Assembly: GCA_018881555.1 (NCBI GenBank)
Contig: JACAXG010000133.1
Location: 434,001-498,000 of the forward strand
Length of the DNA: 64,000 nucleotides
Direction of reading: 5' to 3'
From: Amblyornis subalaris
Lineage: Eukaryota; Chordata; Aves; Passeriformes; Ptilonorhynchidae
The first letter of the stretch is position 1. Every line of letters begins with the position of its first letter. Shown in pieces: positions 50,166 to 62,920 of this stretch. Both the position numbers and the translations under genes were made by a program. The notes beneath the pieces are model-generated. The model worked only from the letters and a program-made list of their open reading frames with translations, searched no databases and was not told where the DNA came from.

Positions 50166-53100
50166 AAAATTTAGCACCCAGTGAATCATTTCCTCCCTCT
50201 ATAATACGATATTGCCAAATGCACGGGTTCTTCTCAAGAATTCTGGGTTTTCTTTGGAACATGGGCAAAACACACCTTCTCAGCAGCAGATGATCAAGTT
50301 TTATTGAAAAACATGTGACCATGCACTGTTTCTCCCTGCATATACTTGGTGTCCTTTCTGGTTTTGTGCAAAATGATATAAGTTTAACAAAGTCACCATA
50401 CAAATCTGAGCTATAATTATTAAATGTAATTTTTTAACCTTTTATTCCTAATGCAATTGTACAAAGAATGAAGTCTTATTTTGTAATGATTTCTTAACCT
50501 CCAAAACATTTTTTCTCATCAAAGCAAACAAAATATATTTTGGAAATTATTTAAAATATAGAAATTCTTGCATTTATAAATACAAACAGAGGCCTTCAGT
50601 TTGGAGAGAACAAAAATATATAATTAAAAGAAATGTTCTATATGATGTTCAGTAGTGACCTCTGATGAGAAATAAATTCACACTTTTCAATCTCTTGATT
50701 AATGCACCTGTTGAAGAGAGAGGAAATGCAAATTCACATATCTGATCTTCTAGTATCAGAAGGATCTGATATGAGAAATTCTTGACCTCACAAAAAGTGA
50801 CATCAAAGTTGCTCAATACTGAGGATGAATGCTTGGGTCCTCTGTCAAATAAAGCATGGTAATCTCTTCCTTATAATTCAATTGAAATTTCTAAAAATCA
50901 ATAACTTCTTTCAAAGAATGGAATTTTGATTTGATTACAAATGCTCTGATGTGGTTTTTTTTCTTTAGATTATGGATGTGCCATTCTTCCTCTTAAGAAA
51001 ACACAGATCAATTCCTCTCAGAACACCATGGAAGAACATCCCTCTCTCACAGACAGAGTCATGTTCATTTCTGAGTGAACAAAAGGAGGATTTATTGGAG
51101 TTCTACAGAATATAGAAAAAGAAAACAAAAAATTAAATAACGGAATGGTTTCTGTGAAAAGAGCAGAAGCTTCTCTTATGCAGCCTAGCACTTTGTGTAG
51201 CTAAGCCTTTATCTGATTCATCTCATTGTCAAAGTTTTAGTGACAGTAACTGGATGAGTACAAATGTGAGTGAAATAAAAGCCTTCCCTTCCAGTGCCTT
51301 CAATCACTTGGCAAAGTGGCAAAGGAAAAGGTACGAAACTGGAGTTGTAATTCATTCTTTTTCTTCCTCAAGCACTGAACTTTTGCTTATTAACTGTGTT
51401 ATATAGTTTAGGATCCTCCCAACCCCATCCCCATCCCACCTTATTCGTAACAGTAAGATATTATCAAACTGGAGAATATTGTGGATATTATCAGGAAATT
51501 CCATCAAATGAATTCTAGAAGAGAAAATTGTGAAATAATTGAAGACAAATGTGAAAGATCTAGGTACATATAAGGACTCTGGGTCAAAACATGGACCAGA
51601 TAATGTTCTAAGGTCCCTTTCAGCTATAAAATTTGAAAAGAAATAAGAGGTAAGTTACTGACCCTTTCTTACTTACCAATGGCAATATCTTCTCAAACAT
51701 AAATGAAAACCTGAAGTGTTCGAAAACAAAAACATAGAATTTCAACTTTTTAACACAGAAAACTAGATCTCTTACTGGTGTGTTAATCAGTCCTTTCTTA
51801 CTCTGGATAAAGATTGCCTCTTTATTTCTCTTCTGCTGGGCTGATGAATAAGTGAACTTCTATGTACCTCAGTTACTTGTCAGTTTGGTATGCTTATCAA
51901 TGCTGTTCATGGAGCATTCACACATCCAAAAGCTGTCCTCAGTACTCTCTTTGCCAGTACTCAGTCCAAATGAAATCAGTCAGTATTGTCAAAGATAATT
52001 TCTTAGCTTTACACATACCAAAATATAGTTACAGGTCCACCATTGTAAAGTCAATAATGCTGCTATGCTAACCTGTAAGTGTTCAGGCAGAAGAGTGCTT
52101 TGCAAACGGGTGGAAGAGTTACTTTTCCAGTGGAAGAGTTACTTTTCCAGCTGCTCATTGCTACACTGCCAGATCTCCTTACTACGGACTATCACTTCCC
52201 TGAATTTCTCAGCAGAGCGGGTCACATCAAAATTGCAGCCAAATTGAGATAGGTTAAGTTAATGGGTTTAAAGACAAGATTTATCCTAAGATGGAACACC
52301 GAAGCTGTCTTGGCAGCAGCAGAGCTGGCATATCAGAGTGATAGCAAATTCTGCGTGGGAGTCGAGGTGGACAGAGGCAGTGATCAGCAGATGGAGATGT
52401 CCATAAGGTAATGTGGAACTAGAAAAGGATATGTGTTCAAAGCATAATGGTACATCATCCCGATGCAAACAGTGTGGTTTTTTCCCCTTTTTTTCACCCT
52501 TAGCTTCCCCAAGATTGTACTTTCTCTTTGCTAAATCACTGTGTACTGAAACAGCCANCCATAGTCAATGATTGAGAGAAATGTTTTAACCATGCTTAAT
52601 CTATTGTTCATGTTAGATCTATGCACTCTGAGATCATCTGGGAGGCTTAGACAGATTCTTGATTGCATGAGTATTGAATTAACAGACCACAGGGACTTTT
52701 ACCTGAGGTTATCCTTATATATTGGTTACTTACTCCTGGCTGCAGGAAGCTGGGCACTATGCCTTCTTGTAGCAAGAATACCCATTGATTTTTGTGTCGT
52801 GATCCTGAACTGGGAAAGTTCATTTATACCAAATGCGTACTTCACTAATATGCTATTATTTCATCTTACTGAAAAAAACATGCCAGATTTAAACATTTCT
52901 GAACTACAACTTTTTTCTTCCAGATTCTAATTTAGAGCATGAAGTCATGTCTCCGAATCCATTAACACTGACAGGATGGAGAGATGGAAGAGGAAAACAT
53001 CATCCTGATCTTGCATAAGTAACAGAAAATTATGTTAACAGAAATGCTTTCACTAGCCAGACTGAGCTAACTTGGGAGATTGCAAATTCAAAAAGAGGGA

Positions 53101-53717
53101 ATTCTTCTCCATGTAATTTTTCTTTCCCTCAGTCCTGTCTCTACAGTCCTTTCTCAGTACACCTTGACATTTTGCTGAAGCTTTTGTGAGTTACTTCATT
53201 TCAGTAGCTCAGCAAAAATCCTAACATAACTGTAGACCAACTGTAGCTTATCAGCATTTTGCCAGGCTGATAAATAGAATTGGCTCAGCAAGGTATCCTC
53301 AAATCCATGTAACACAAAGGAGGGAAGGATTCAGACAAGAACAGGGGCATGAACAGTAAAATTGTCACTTTTGCTGGCAGAAAGTTACTCAGGCATTTCT
53401 GCTGCTCAGGGAAATGTACCAGAAGACTTTAAAAAGGTGGCACTGCTCCTTATCATCTGGGAGATCATCCAAGTCCCATTAAAGTAATTAAGTTTTCATA
53501 CTTATCTTAATGATGCTTGGATCAGATGCTGTATAAACAGGCTGGTAAATCACTATGAGAATGTTGTTAATGAGTAAACCAAGTCTGATTTTTGATATGA
53601 ATGTATATTATTCAAGGATTTTAAGTAGTTAGGAATCAAATACACCCCCTAAATTTATAAAGCACTTTGTATGTACCTCATCTTCCACAAAGAGCAAAAG
53701 CTAGCAATTCCCAGGAG
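50166..53717. other. Anonymous AT-rich DNA, no gene seen
   Basis: The 120-codon open stretch at 52568-52930 is the longest here. It encodes a Leu-rich text with a possible hydrophobic segment, but it has no recognised family and no exon signals. A CR1-like scrap may exist near 51585-51635 ('ataatgttctaaggtccctttcagct', where CR1 tails have 'gatgatcttaaaggtcccttccaacc'), too short to call. Confidence 0.5.
52111..52150. repeat. 20-bp perfect tandem duplication
   Basis: A unit beginning TGGAAGAGTTAC and ending TTCCAG occurs twice in direct succession (52111-52130, 52131-52150) with no mismatch, indicating a recent slippage or duplication event. Confidence 0.92.
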
Positions 53718-53794
53718 AAAGAAATCAAGGAAGGCAAGAGACCAGCATGGCTCAGTAGGGATCTGCTGGTCAAACTAAAGGGAAGAATAGGCAG

Positions 53795-54226
53795 TTGAAC
53801 CTAGGACAGGTGATCTGGGAAATGTATAGAGGTGAAGTACAGTTGTGTAGGGATGGGATGAGGAAGGCCATGGCAAAGATGGAACTGAACCTTGCAATTG
53901 ATGCAAAGAATAAAAAAAAGGGTTTCTACAGGTATGTTAACCAGAAAAGGAAGGTAAAAGAAGGTATAACCCTCCTGATGAACAATGCTGGAAAACTGGT
54001 AACAGATGAGGAGAAGGCTGAGGTACTAAACCGTATTTTTGCCTCAGTCTTCAATGTCAAACTCTGTTCCCACACCTCTCAAGTGTGTGCAGAGCACGAT
54101 AGGGACTGGAGGAACCAAGAGCTTCCCACTGTAAGCAAAGATCAGCTTCATGACCACGTGAGGNATCAGAATGTACATAAGTCTATGGGACCCCATGAGA
54201 TGCATCCTAGAATCCTGAGGGAATAG
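53795..54226 (+). pseudogene. CR1 ORF2 remnant (linker upstream of RT)
   Basis: This is the longest surviving open segment of a CR1 ORF2 in the window (143 codons with one N at 54164). The ATG used is internal, since the real CR1 start lies far upstream and is missing. The text ends '...HPRILRE', which in CR1 leads into the reverse transcriptase domain after 'KSMGPDEMHPRVLRE'-type residues. A stop and frameshifts follow. It is a dead retrotransposon gene fragment, not a host gene. Confidence 0.9.
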
Positions 54227-54619
54227 GCTGATGTAATTGCCAAGCCATTCTCCATAATATTGGAAGAGACATGACAGTCAGGCAAAGTCCCAAGTGACTG
54301 GAATAAGGGAAATATTGTACCTATCTTTAGAAAGGGTAGAAAGGAGGATGCTGGGAGCTACCAATCTGTCAGCCTCACCCCTGTGCCTGGGAAGATCATG
54401 GAACAGTTCCTCCAAAAGCTGTTCTAAGGCACATGGAGGGCAGGGAGGTGGTTTGGGACAACCAGTACAGCTTCACAAGGTAAAATCCTGTCTGACCAAC
54501 CTACTGTCCTTCTAGGATGGAGTCGCGACATCAGTGGACAAGGGAAGGTTTACAGATGAATTTGTCTGGACTTCTATAAAGCCTTTGACAGGGTCCCCCA
54601 CAACATCCTTCTCCCTAGA

Positions 54620-54880
54620 TTGGAGAGAGATGGATTCAACAGGCGGACTGTTAGATTGACGAGAAAGTGGTTGGATGGTGGCATCAAGAGGCTAGTGGTC
54701 AATGTCTCAGAGTCTCAATGGACATCAGTGACAAGTGGTGCCTCTCAGGAATCCATATTGGGACCAGTGTTATTTAATATGTTCATTAATGACATAGATG
54801 AGGGCATTGAGTGCACCCTCAGCAAGTTTGCAGGTGACACTGAGCTGAGTGGTGAGGTTGACAACCAAGGGTTCAGACCC
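54620..54880 (+). pseudogene. CR1 reverse transcriptase palm remnant, catalytic site mutated
   Basis: It encodes the middle of the CR1 reverse transcriptase: [10 protein letters not shown], then the VTSG...[16 protein letters not shown] block and [13 protein letters not shown]. In the family the last block is KFADDTKLGG, so the first aspartate of the catalytic pair is replaced by glycine (54833-54835). After this the frame leaves CR1 similarity. Confidence 0.88.
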
Positions 54881-54910
54881 AGTCAGCACAGGCTGGGACC
54901 ATTGGGTCCT

Positions 54911-55175
54911 GACTGATCAACTTGATCTCCTTTTATGACCGGATGATCTGCCTAGTGGATGAAGGAAAGGCTGTGGATGTTGTCTACCTGGACTACAGCA
55001 AAGTCTTTGACACTGTCTCCCGTGACATACTTTTAGAAAAACTGGCAGCCCAGAGCTTGGACAGGGCACTCTTTGCTGGTTTAAGAACTAGCAGGATGGC
55101 CAGGCCCAGAGCATGGTAGTGAATGATGTTGGTGAATGGTGCTTTATCCAGTTGGCATCTGGTCACTAGAGAAAA
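54911..55175 (+). mobile_element. Second CR1 LINE fragment, same strand, abutting the first
   Basis: Translation of 54922-55119 gives 'ISFYDRMICLVDEGKAVDVVYLDYSK' followed by 'VFDTVSRDILLEKLA', the N-terminal part of the CR1 reverse transcriptase palm. This is upstream of the part already passed in the preceding fragment. The two are therefore different CR1 copies, or a rearranged one, joined in the same orientation. The DNA matches the family through 'ggccaggcccagagcatggtagtgaatg' and 'ccagttggcatctggtcactag', but the frame has shifted. Both ends are truncated and no CR1 tail is present. Confidence 0.88.
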
Positions 55176-56081
55176 ACACTTTTTCTTTGACAAAAAAGAT
55201 TTTCTGTTATGCTCTCTCCCCTAAAAAGTACCCTAGTAAAATCTACTTGGCACTTATCTCGATTATACTATAATGTAATTTGTATTCATCAAAATTTGAC
55301 ATTTATTATTGAAGCTGGCAGCTATTGCAATTCATAAATCATGTAAGCTAATAATTTTAAATGTGATATTTTATGTGTTTAATGTATGAAAATTCTATTA
55401 TTTGGCAATTTGGCATGTTTTTGCAGTAATAGTCACTTTAGAAGTTATTTTATAAAATTAAATGTTATTATGTGTTTTAGAACTGTTTCTAATTTAATCC
55501 TATAAATAATTTAAAGAGTCATTGCAAATAAAATTTTCCGCATCTATTAATATGGACATTGAAACTAGTAATTCAGTCAGTGTCTTTATTCAGTTGTCTA
55601 TCAAATTCTGCTTCCGTTTGCTTGTGCAACTGTTCTTGCTGTTCCTTCCCTGTTCCTGCTGTATTATGTATTTCTATACATACTTGTTCAAAGAGTAGGA
55701 CTAGTAGTTTTGGGTGCCTCTCTGTATGCATTTATTATATGAAGTAAAATGAAATGTTCGGTACCTGAAACCCTCTGGCACAGTTAAGTTGATCTTTAAA
55801 GAATAGTACTGAACGNCTTTCCTGCCCAAGGAAACGCATATTACTCTTGAATTCATGTCATCTAGTTCTAATGAGGTATGACAATGAAAAATGAGGATGT
55901 CTTTGTTCTCTCTTCATCTTTTAACGGCACTGTAGTTCCATATTGAACCATTTGAAGCAATCCCCGTCCTGTGGCACAAGTTTTTCCTTTTTTTAGCTAG
56001 AAATAAATCCTTTTCCTTCCACTAAGATAAACTCCATAATTCATAATAAAATTGATCATTTTTTTTCTCAGATTATTGTAG
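55176..56081. other. Spacer without recognised features
   Basis: AT-rich DNA between two CR1 elements. The 62-codon open stretch at 55559-55747 is Cys/Ser-rich by composition. No gene or repeat seen. Confidence 0.5.
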
Positions 56082-56905
56082 ACTCATAGAATCAATTAGG
56101 TTGGAAAAGACCTCCAAGATCATTGAGTCCAACTGTTAACCCAGCACTACCAAGTCCACCACTAAACTATGCACCTGATTGCTGTGTTTTTCAAATANCC
56201 CCAGGGATGGTGACTCAACCTGGGCAGCCTATTCCAATGCTTGACAACCCTTCCGTGGTGCAAATTAAGGCCATTTCCTCTTGCCCTGTCATTGCCTGGG
56301 AGAAGAGTCTGACTCACACCTTGCTGTAATATCCTGTCAGGCAGTTGCAGAGAGTGGTAGGTCTCCCCTCAGCCTCCTCTTCTCCAGGCTAAACAATCCC
56401 AGCTCCCTCAGCTTCTCCTCATAAGACTTGTGCTCCAGACCATCAATGCCTTTCTCTGGACATGCTCCAGCACCTCAATGTCCTTCTTGTAGTGAGTGGC
56501 CCAAAACTGGGCACAGGATTCAAGGTATGGCTTCACCAGTGCTGAGTACAGGGGGATGATCACTGCCATGGTCCTGCTGGCCACACTATTTTTGATACAA
56601 GTCAGGACGTCATTGTCCTTCTTGGCTACCTGGGCACACATCAGCTCATGTTTGGACATGATCAGTCAATATCCCAAGACTTTTTCTGCCAGGATGCTTT
56701 CCCACCACTTTTCCCCAAACCTGTAGCACTGCATGAGGTTGTAGTGGCCCAAGTGCAGGACCTGACACTTGGCCTTGGTGAAGTTCACACAATTGGCCTC
56801 AACCAATCAATCTAGCTTGTGCAGGTCCCTTTGCAGAACCTTCCTGTCCTCCAGCAGATCAGCAATTCCACCCAGCTTNGTGTTGTCTACATATCAAAAC
56901 TATCC
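56082..56905 (-). mobile_element. CR1 LINE 3' fragment with ORF2 C-terminus
   Basis: The plus strand starts ACTCATAGAATCAATTAGGT (CR1 tail) and runs over 800 bp of well-preserved CR1 sequence to 'gcttngtgttgtctacat', which corresponds to the FADDT-coding region. Minus-strand translation at 56408-56659 gives the ORF2 C-terminal text '[20 protein letters not shown]', '[20 protein letters not shown]' and 'VLEHVQRKA', with the family-typical '[20 protein letters not shown]' pattern. It is 5'-truncated and frame-broken, and the best-preserved minus-strand CR1 here. Confidence 0.93.
56408..56659 (-). pseudogene. CR1 ORF2 C-terminal remnant
   Basis: This 83-codon open segment matches the region after the reverse transcriptase palm of CR1 ORF2, with conserved '[12 protein letters not shown]' and '[12 protein letters not shown]'. 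The ATG is internal. Surrounding frames are disrupted, so no functional protein is made. Confidence 0.88.
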
Positions 56906-59900
56906 ACACAGATAATAACGTAAGTATCACTTTTCAGTTGGCAATTTCATTACATCAGCTTCCTAAAGGTACAATGGAATTTTTCTGATATGCAACAGTA
57001 CTAAGAGCTCAGGAAATGTGATGCAATTAGCATCTGTATTCATATTTTTGTGTCATGAATGCAAGAAAGTTAACAAGTGGGATTTTGTACAGGTGTACCA
57101 GAAATTATGGAAACTTTCACCTGAAAATCAGAATAATATTTGTGAAAAGAGCAGCTTAAATCACAGCCTAAGTTCAGATATAAAAATTAGCAGAATATTT
57201 TACATAAATGTCCAAANGTGTTTTGCATCTTAAATATAACAGAAATATCTGTGTAAAAGCAGATTCATTACATCTAAATTTATACATGCATATACACATA
57301 AATATCTATATATGCACCTAAATTATGCCTCTACATCTTTGCATGTATCTCTACATGCTTGTTGTATATATGTAGTGATTTGTGGCTTTAGACTACCATG
57401 TTGCAAACAGATGCACAAGGATTGAAAATGGTTGGCTCAAGTTAGAATACGCACCAGCATATTAAGAGCAAGCAAGCTAAAAATATTTCCTTTTGTGGCA
57501 GTAATAATGCTGATACAGCTGTGTCAATAAGTATGTTTTAATTCTATTATATTTTACGTAGCTGGGTAGATTTACAGAGCAATATTTAAGATTAGCATAT
57601 GCACTTAATATGATTATATTTTTATGCTATTTTATCTTGTGTGGATAAAATACATACACATTGGCATGAAATAGCATTCCTAGTTTCACTCAAAATCATT
57701 TGACTACAATTATCTTCTGTATAAAGAGTACTATGTAGGCAGACATATCTGGTAGTGAGTAATTGTTGCAAAATACATAACATTATTTACTCAGATAAGA
57801 GTACTTAGGTATTTTTACTTGAACTGCACGCTAGCTGAAGAAATATAAACAGAGGCTAATGAGCAATAGCAAAATGTGAATTTGCTGAAAGGCTTTTACT
57901 GGAATAAATGAAGTCCATGTGATGTCTCTTCTTATTTCCAATCTTTAATGATCTAAAAGAACAAAGAACATATTCATAGAATTCAGTGATAATCAGTCTG
58001 ATANTACATGGAAAGGAATACTGAGCACAGCTGAAACAGAGACAAAATAAAGAGATGTGATGTTAGAAACATGATACCAAGCAGTAATATGAAATCCGAC
58101 ATAAAAATAATGCAAGTTAACATATATACAGCCTGATTGAAATAAGGTCAATACTGAAGTAAGTTTTATCATGCTGGATACTACTAGAAGGTACTAAGGG
58201 CACGTGAAATGTGATACTAGCCACTCAGAGGAAGCATTTAGGCAAAGGGATATGCTTTCCACAAGGGAGGTAAAGAAGAACAGAAGAAAAATGTACCAAT
58301 GTTGAACCNGTGCCCATGATATCATCTCAGAAACTGTTGGTTCAGTGTGAGCTTGTAAATGCAGAATTAAACAATGAACAATATGTGCTGATTTTGTTTT
58401 CAACAACAGCACAGAGCTCTGCTCATCTGTACAGCTGCTTTTCCACTGCTGCATGATCTATTTAGATTATGAGCTCTTCATACAAGGGACTGTGCTTTTG
58501 CAGAAACTTTGAGTGCAACAAGATTTCACAGACCTATCATACCATCACCATTGGGGTTAATAATTATGCTTTAATGTGATTTCTTCCTCACATATTATCA
58601 TAGTATTACCTAATAATAGTCTTGACACTGCAAGGGCCTATAAAGTAAACCTGTAGTTGATACAACATACTTAATATTTTTACAAAGCACACTGAATATA
58701 CCTCTAAATGTTTGGGGATTTTGATGTTTGTACTTGCCATGTAGCAAAAGCCTTTTTATTTTTGAGTAAACTGGTAAACACCTTTTCATTGCAAAACAAT
58801 TTCTGAGTGTTTAAAAACTGTCCCTGTTTGACATTAGATTTAAATCAAATCCTTTTAAAATTCAAATTTTAGTGGATAAAATAAGGAGAGAAACTGCAGG
58901 ATGCAGGAGGATAGCCATCATCAAGACAATTATTTGGGCCATGGGAAAAAGAATTTCACATTCCTTCCCTGCTAAATTTCAAGTTGGAGATATTTTTTCT
59001 GCACATNTGTCTCTTTACCTGACTATTCTGAAATGGAAATCTTTCTTGCTGGAGATCTTCATGATTCCACGTATAGGAGACTACCTATGTGTAAGGGGTA
59101 GTAAAAAGGGTGCCCTGCCAGGCTAAAGCTGAACTAGGTCAGGACTTCACAAGACTTTTTGCTCATATTTGACTCCTTCACTTCCATTTTGGTTTCATTC
59201 ATTTTTTGGCTTCGCCACAGCTGCTTCCCTGTACTGTTATAGACACATATAAACATGATGGATAACCTGGGATGTCTAAACTGCTCTTTGATTAGTTTTA
59301 AATGACTGACCTCCCTTCTTACAATTCAGAATAGCAGCCTGATCACTGTGCTAAAATCTTTTCTAATGTAGCCCTGATTTGGACTGTGATTGTTCCTCAG
59401 AACTCTATCTTAGGTTCTTCATCTGAATCTTTTTTACTTAAGCTCTGTGAAAATTGGTGAATTGTTACCCAAATATACATTCAAATAATTAATTAGTGTA
59501 AAGAAACAAAGAAAAAAAATTCCTTCACACAGTTCCAGTGGCTAGAATAAAAGAAATAAATTGATCATTTTTTTTCATAGCTTTTTTTATTTCTTCTCTG
59601 TCCCTATTTACTGAAACACCTGCAATAGGAAAAAAATCGTCCACTATAATGTAATAAGTGACATTTAAATATGTAAGCTATCGCAACTGTCTAGCAAACA
59701 CTCAGGTGTTTCAGCTCTTTTGTTTCCCACTGTAAAGCTAGGATGTCAGAGAGNTGCTCTGAGGAAAAGCGTTGACAGAAAATCACATGATTATAGCAGA
59801 TGAAACTCCATAAATGTTAAATATATTTTTCTCAATAGCCCAAAAATTATATTTGTTACTATTTCCCCCACAAATGATCTTAATGCGAATTATGAAAAAG

Positions 59901-62900
59901 TAGAGGTCACAATCCAGACCACAGCAAAAAGCACATCAGCCTGCAGCATTAGGCCTATAGGAATGACATATAGACTGCTAAACGTTTTCGTGTATAGCTA
60001 TGGCCACACTGAAACAGTTTGTGCTGTCTCCAGATTCAAACTATTTATTTGGGTACATCTCAGGGAGGTCCTTTTGCTCAATGAAATCTTCTTAGTATTT
60101 ATTCTTTGTAATCTGATATTTGGGGAAATATTTGAGTGATTTATTATGAGCTCCCTATGAATGAGCCACAGCAATGCACAGTGTCGTGGTAGAGGGCAAG
60201 ACACAGTGTCTGCTGGGCAGTCTGTCTGCAGCAGACAGATCTGCTGGGGAGAAACAGACAGTAAATGCACATGTCAATGGGGCAAACACATTCTGAAAAT
60301 AAAATGCAATCAAGAATATTACAAAACAGCTATATCTGGCTATAGCACTGGAATAGGACTAAAGGCCTTTCTCCACTAAGTGACATCCAACAAGTTCTCT
60401 TTGTTTATTTTTTCAAACTTTTTTCTTACTTCTATAGAACAAAAATTACCGTGAGACTTATGAACATAAGTAAAAATACGTTGCAAAAACCAACAAATTT
60501 CAGTTCCATTGAAATAAATAGAAGTTCATCTTGAAAATGCAGAAGTTATCTTTGTCCTGTTCTGCATCATAATTCAAGAAACACATTTGGGCATGATACT
60601 TCAAAAAGAGTTTTGATCAACTAGATCAGTTAATACAAGGACTGAAATTTGAAAAAGATATTAAAGAAAGATTGAGAGGATGGAATTACTTATTTGGAAA
60701 AGACTAATCAAGGATAAGACAATAACTTTCAGTCATGTAGAGCTCTGCTAAGAAAAGAAAGTATTCCATGACCTAATCCCGAACATAAGGATAGCTAAGT
60801 AAGAAGTAGGAATGAGAAACTTAAAATAAAAATAAAAATAATAGTTCTAGAACATTTTTAGGAAAGTTAACTTTGAAAATTGTCATGAAAGAGGGATAGA
60901 GGCAATATTACACATCACAGACTGACTGAATTACAGTTCTTGCTCAAGATCTTATCATCCCTCATACAGATATTACTTATCATTCTATCACCTTCCAGGA
61001 ATTGGTTTATAGCCTGCCCAACCCCAGTCTAAATCCTGGGTTACAGATCCCAGGATAACAAATGTTACTATGTCATCAAATCTAGCCTGGGATCTCTGAA
61101 AATATCTTATCAATATGTCTTTGAAACAGCTTCGCCAAATCAAGGCATTATAAATTTTTCCATTCAGTTGTCCGAAGTATGTTCCTGTCAGCTCCCTCTG
61201 ATTCATCCTAAATGGCTTGCCTTACCCCACAGGCCATTCTTCAAACAGATCACTCTTTTCAGTATTGACTAACCAACTTCTCTCCAAGACTGGGTCATAA
61301 AAGAGAACTTCACAGGCTCCCATTGATAGTATCCCATGATGACAGAAAAAAAGGAGTTTCTTAAGTTTGGCTGAACACAGGATTTTTTAAAGATTCCTTG
61401 GGGAAGATGAAAGTGTGAAAGGAGTCCAGAGTCACTAGTATCAAAAGTAACAAACAACCCTGAAGAAATGGACTTGATGAAATAATTTCCAGGGCAAAAG
61501 TTTTTTTTGATGAATTATCAGATCTCCTGAGGTGTCCTACACAGCTATACATCTGGCAATGTTGTCTTTGGGGATACTTCTGACTGGATTATGTTTTACT
61601 TTTCTTCTTCAATCTATCAGTGCTTTCACATGCCTTTAGCATAAATGATATAAAAGCAGGTGGTCACCAACATGAGAGGAAGGTAGAATCAGATATTGTA
61701 TTCATAAAATAAAATTCAAATATTTTCCAAGATCATGATAGACTTTGAAGAAGTTAACTCTATTTTAATAGTTTTAGAGATTTTTTTGCCATTTCCTTCC
61801 TAAATAAAGTAGAAATAAATTTAAATCTTAGAGATCTGCACAAACCACAAGATGTAAACAGTTTAATTTTTGCAAGGAAAAGAAACAGTAATCCAGGAAA
61901 CATTTGCGACTGAAAATATTTGTCAATGCTGCCTGTGGAAGAAGACTGACACAAAGGAATTTTAACACCAGAAGCAACTGGAAATCAAGGATCACACAGG
62001 AGGGTTATGATGTACAGCTCGAGGTGATGATGAGTAGANGGAAGGGAAAGGCATTACTTAAAATCCAGCCATCAGGTTAAAAAGAGGAAGAAAGTGCTTG
62101 TATTTTCTTTGAGAGAGTGCAGCATTTCTCTCTAGAGTCCTGTAACTTCCTGCAGACATTGCAGAAGCTGCATACCACAAAGTGATCATCTGGAAGGAAA
62201 ATTTGTAATATGGCACCTCCACTCTTTATGGTCATAACAACAAATGGAATTTATCAATTTAAATATAAGAAAAAATTTTATAAGACTGTAAATCATATGG
62301 AATTTCTACAAGGGACCATTTTGTTCAAATGCTTGAATGTTTCCTGTCCTTAAATTACACCACGATTTAAATTAAGCAGAAAAACTTTCTTCTCTAATAC
62401 TATATGAGTATGTAATAGACTTTTAGAAAACCTCCAGTCTTGATTTCAAGATGTCAAGAGATGAGAAAACCTGTCATTAGCATTGATAGATTTTGTTCCA
62501 TAATTGATGAAAATGTATAACTTATTTCCAACCTGAATATCTACTTTCAATTTCCAACTACAGGTTCTTGCTACAATGTCTTGCATGAGAAAAAAGGGCT
62601 CTGTAGTACTTCATGTATTTTTTTTCTGAGAAGATACTTACACACTGCAATCAAATCATCTTACAATCTTCTTTTTGATGTGTTCTGTATTTTACTTTAA
62701 GGTACTTTCTCCAGTGCATTCATCATTTTTGCTAATCTTTTTTTTCATGAAGTTCTCCTAACTTTTATCCTTCTTTTAAAATATCCAAAGACCATAATTA
62801 TAGAGAATAACCTGATAACACACCCTGTAATGGCAAAATCAACTATGTGCTCTAATTAAGTTTTCCTTCTCCAGGAAGCAGACTATTTCTTGTTTCTACA

Positions 62901-62920
62901 GCATTTTCTGAAAGCTGGTT
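56906..62920. other. Anonymous AT-rich DNA, no gene seen
   Basis: It contains a TA/TATGCA-rich low-complexity stretch near 57280-57380 and an AAAAT repeat near 60820-60841. Open frames are at most 90 codons (59998-60270 antisense, 58194-58454 antisense) without recognisable motifs. No element could be supported, although old CR1 sequence may extend into the 62.5-62.9 kb part. Confidence 0.5.

Larger units (their letters stand above)
53718..54900 (+). mobile_element. CR1 LINE fragment: linker and reverse transcriptase region
   Basis: Plus-strand translation gives CR1 ORF2 text between the endonuclease and reverse transcriptase domains (in 53795-54226: 'QLCRDGMRKAMAKMELNLA', 'KKGFYRYVNQKRKVKEG', 'LVTDEEKAEVLNRIFASVF'). 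It is followed in shifting frames by reverse transcriptase blocks: 'KAFDRVPHN' near 54580, '[13 protein letters not shown]' at about 54670, and '[13 protein letters not shown]'. The catalytic box is FAGD at 54827-54838 instead of FADD, so one catalytic aspartate is lost. The GVPQGS-type motif is degraded to GASQES. The 3' end of the element is absent, cut where the next CR1 fragment begins. Confidence 0.92.

Noticed and set aside
51585..51640. CR1 3'-end scrap on the plus strand
   Set aside because: A single short resemblance to 'gatgatcttaaggtccctt', without upstream CR1 sequence or terminal octamers.
52568..52930. 120-codon plus-strand open frame with a hydrophobic stretch
   Set aside because: No recognised family, no splice signals or promoter, and composition typical of chance frames in this window.
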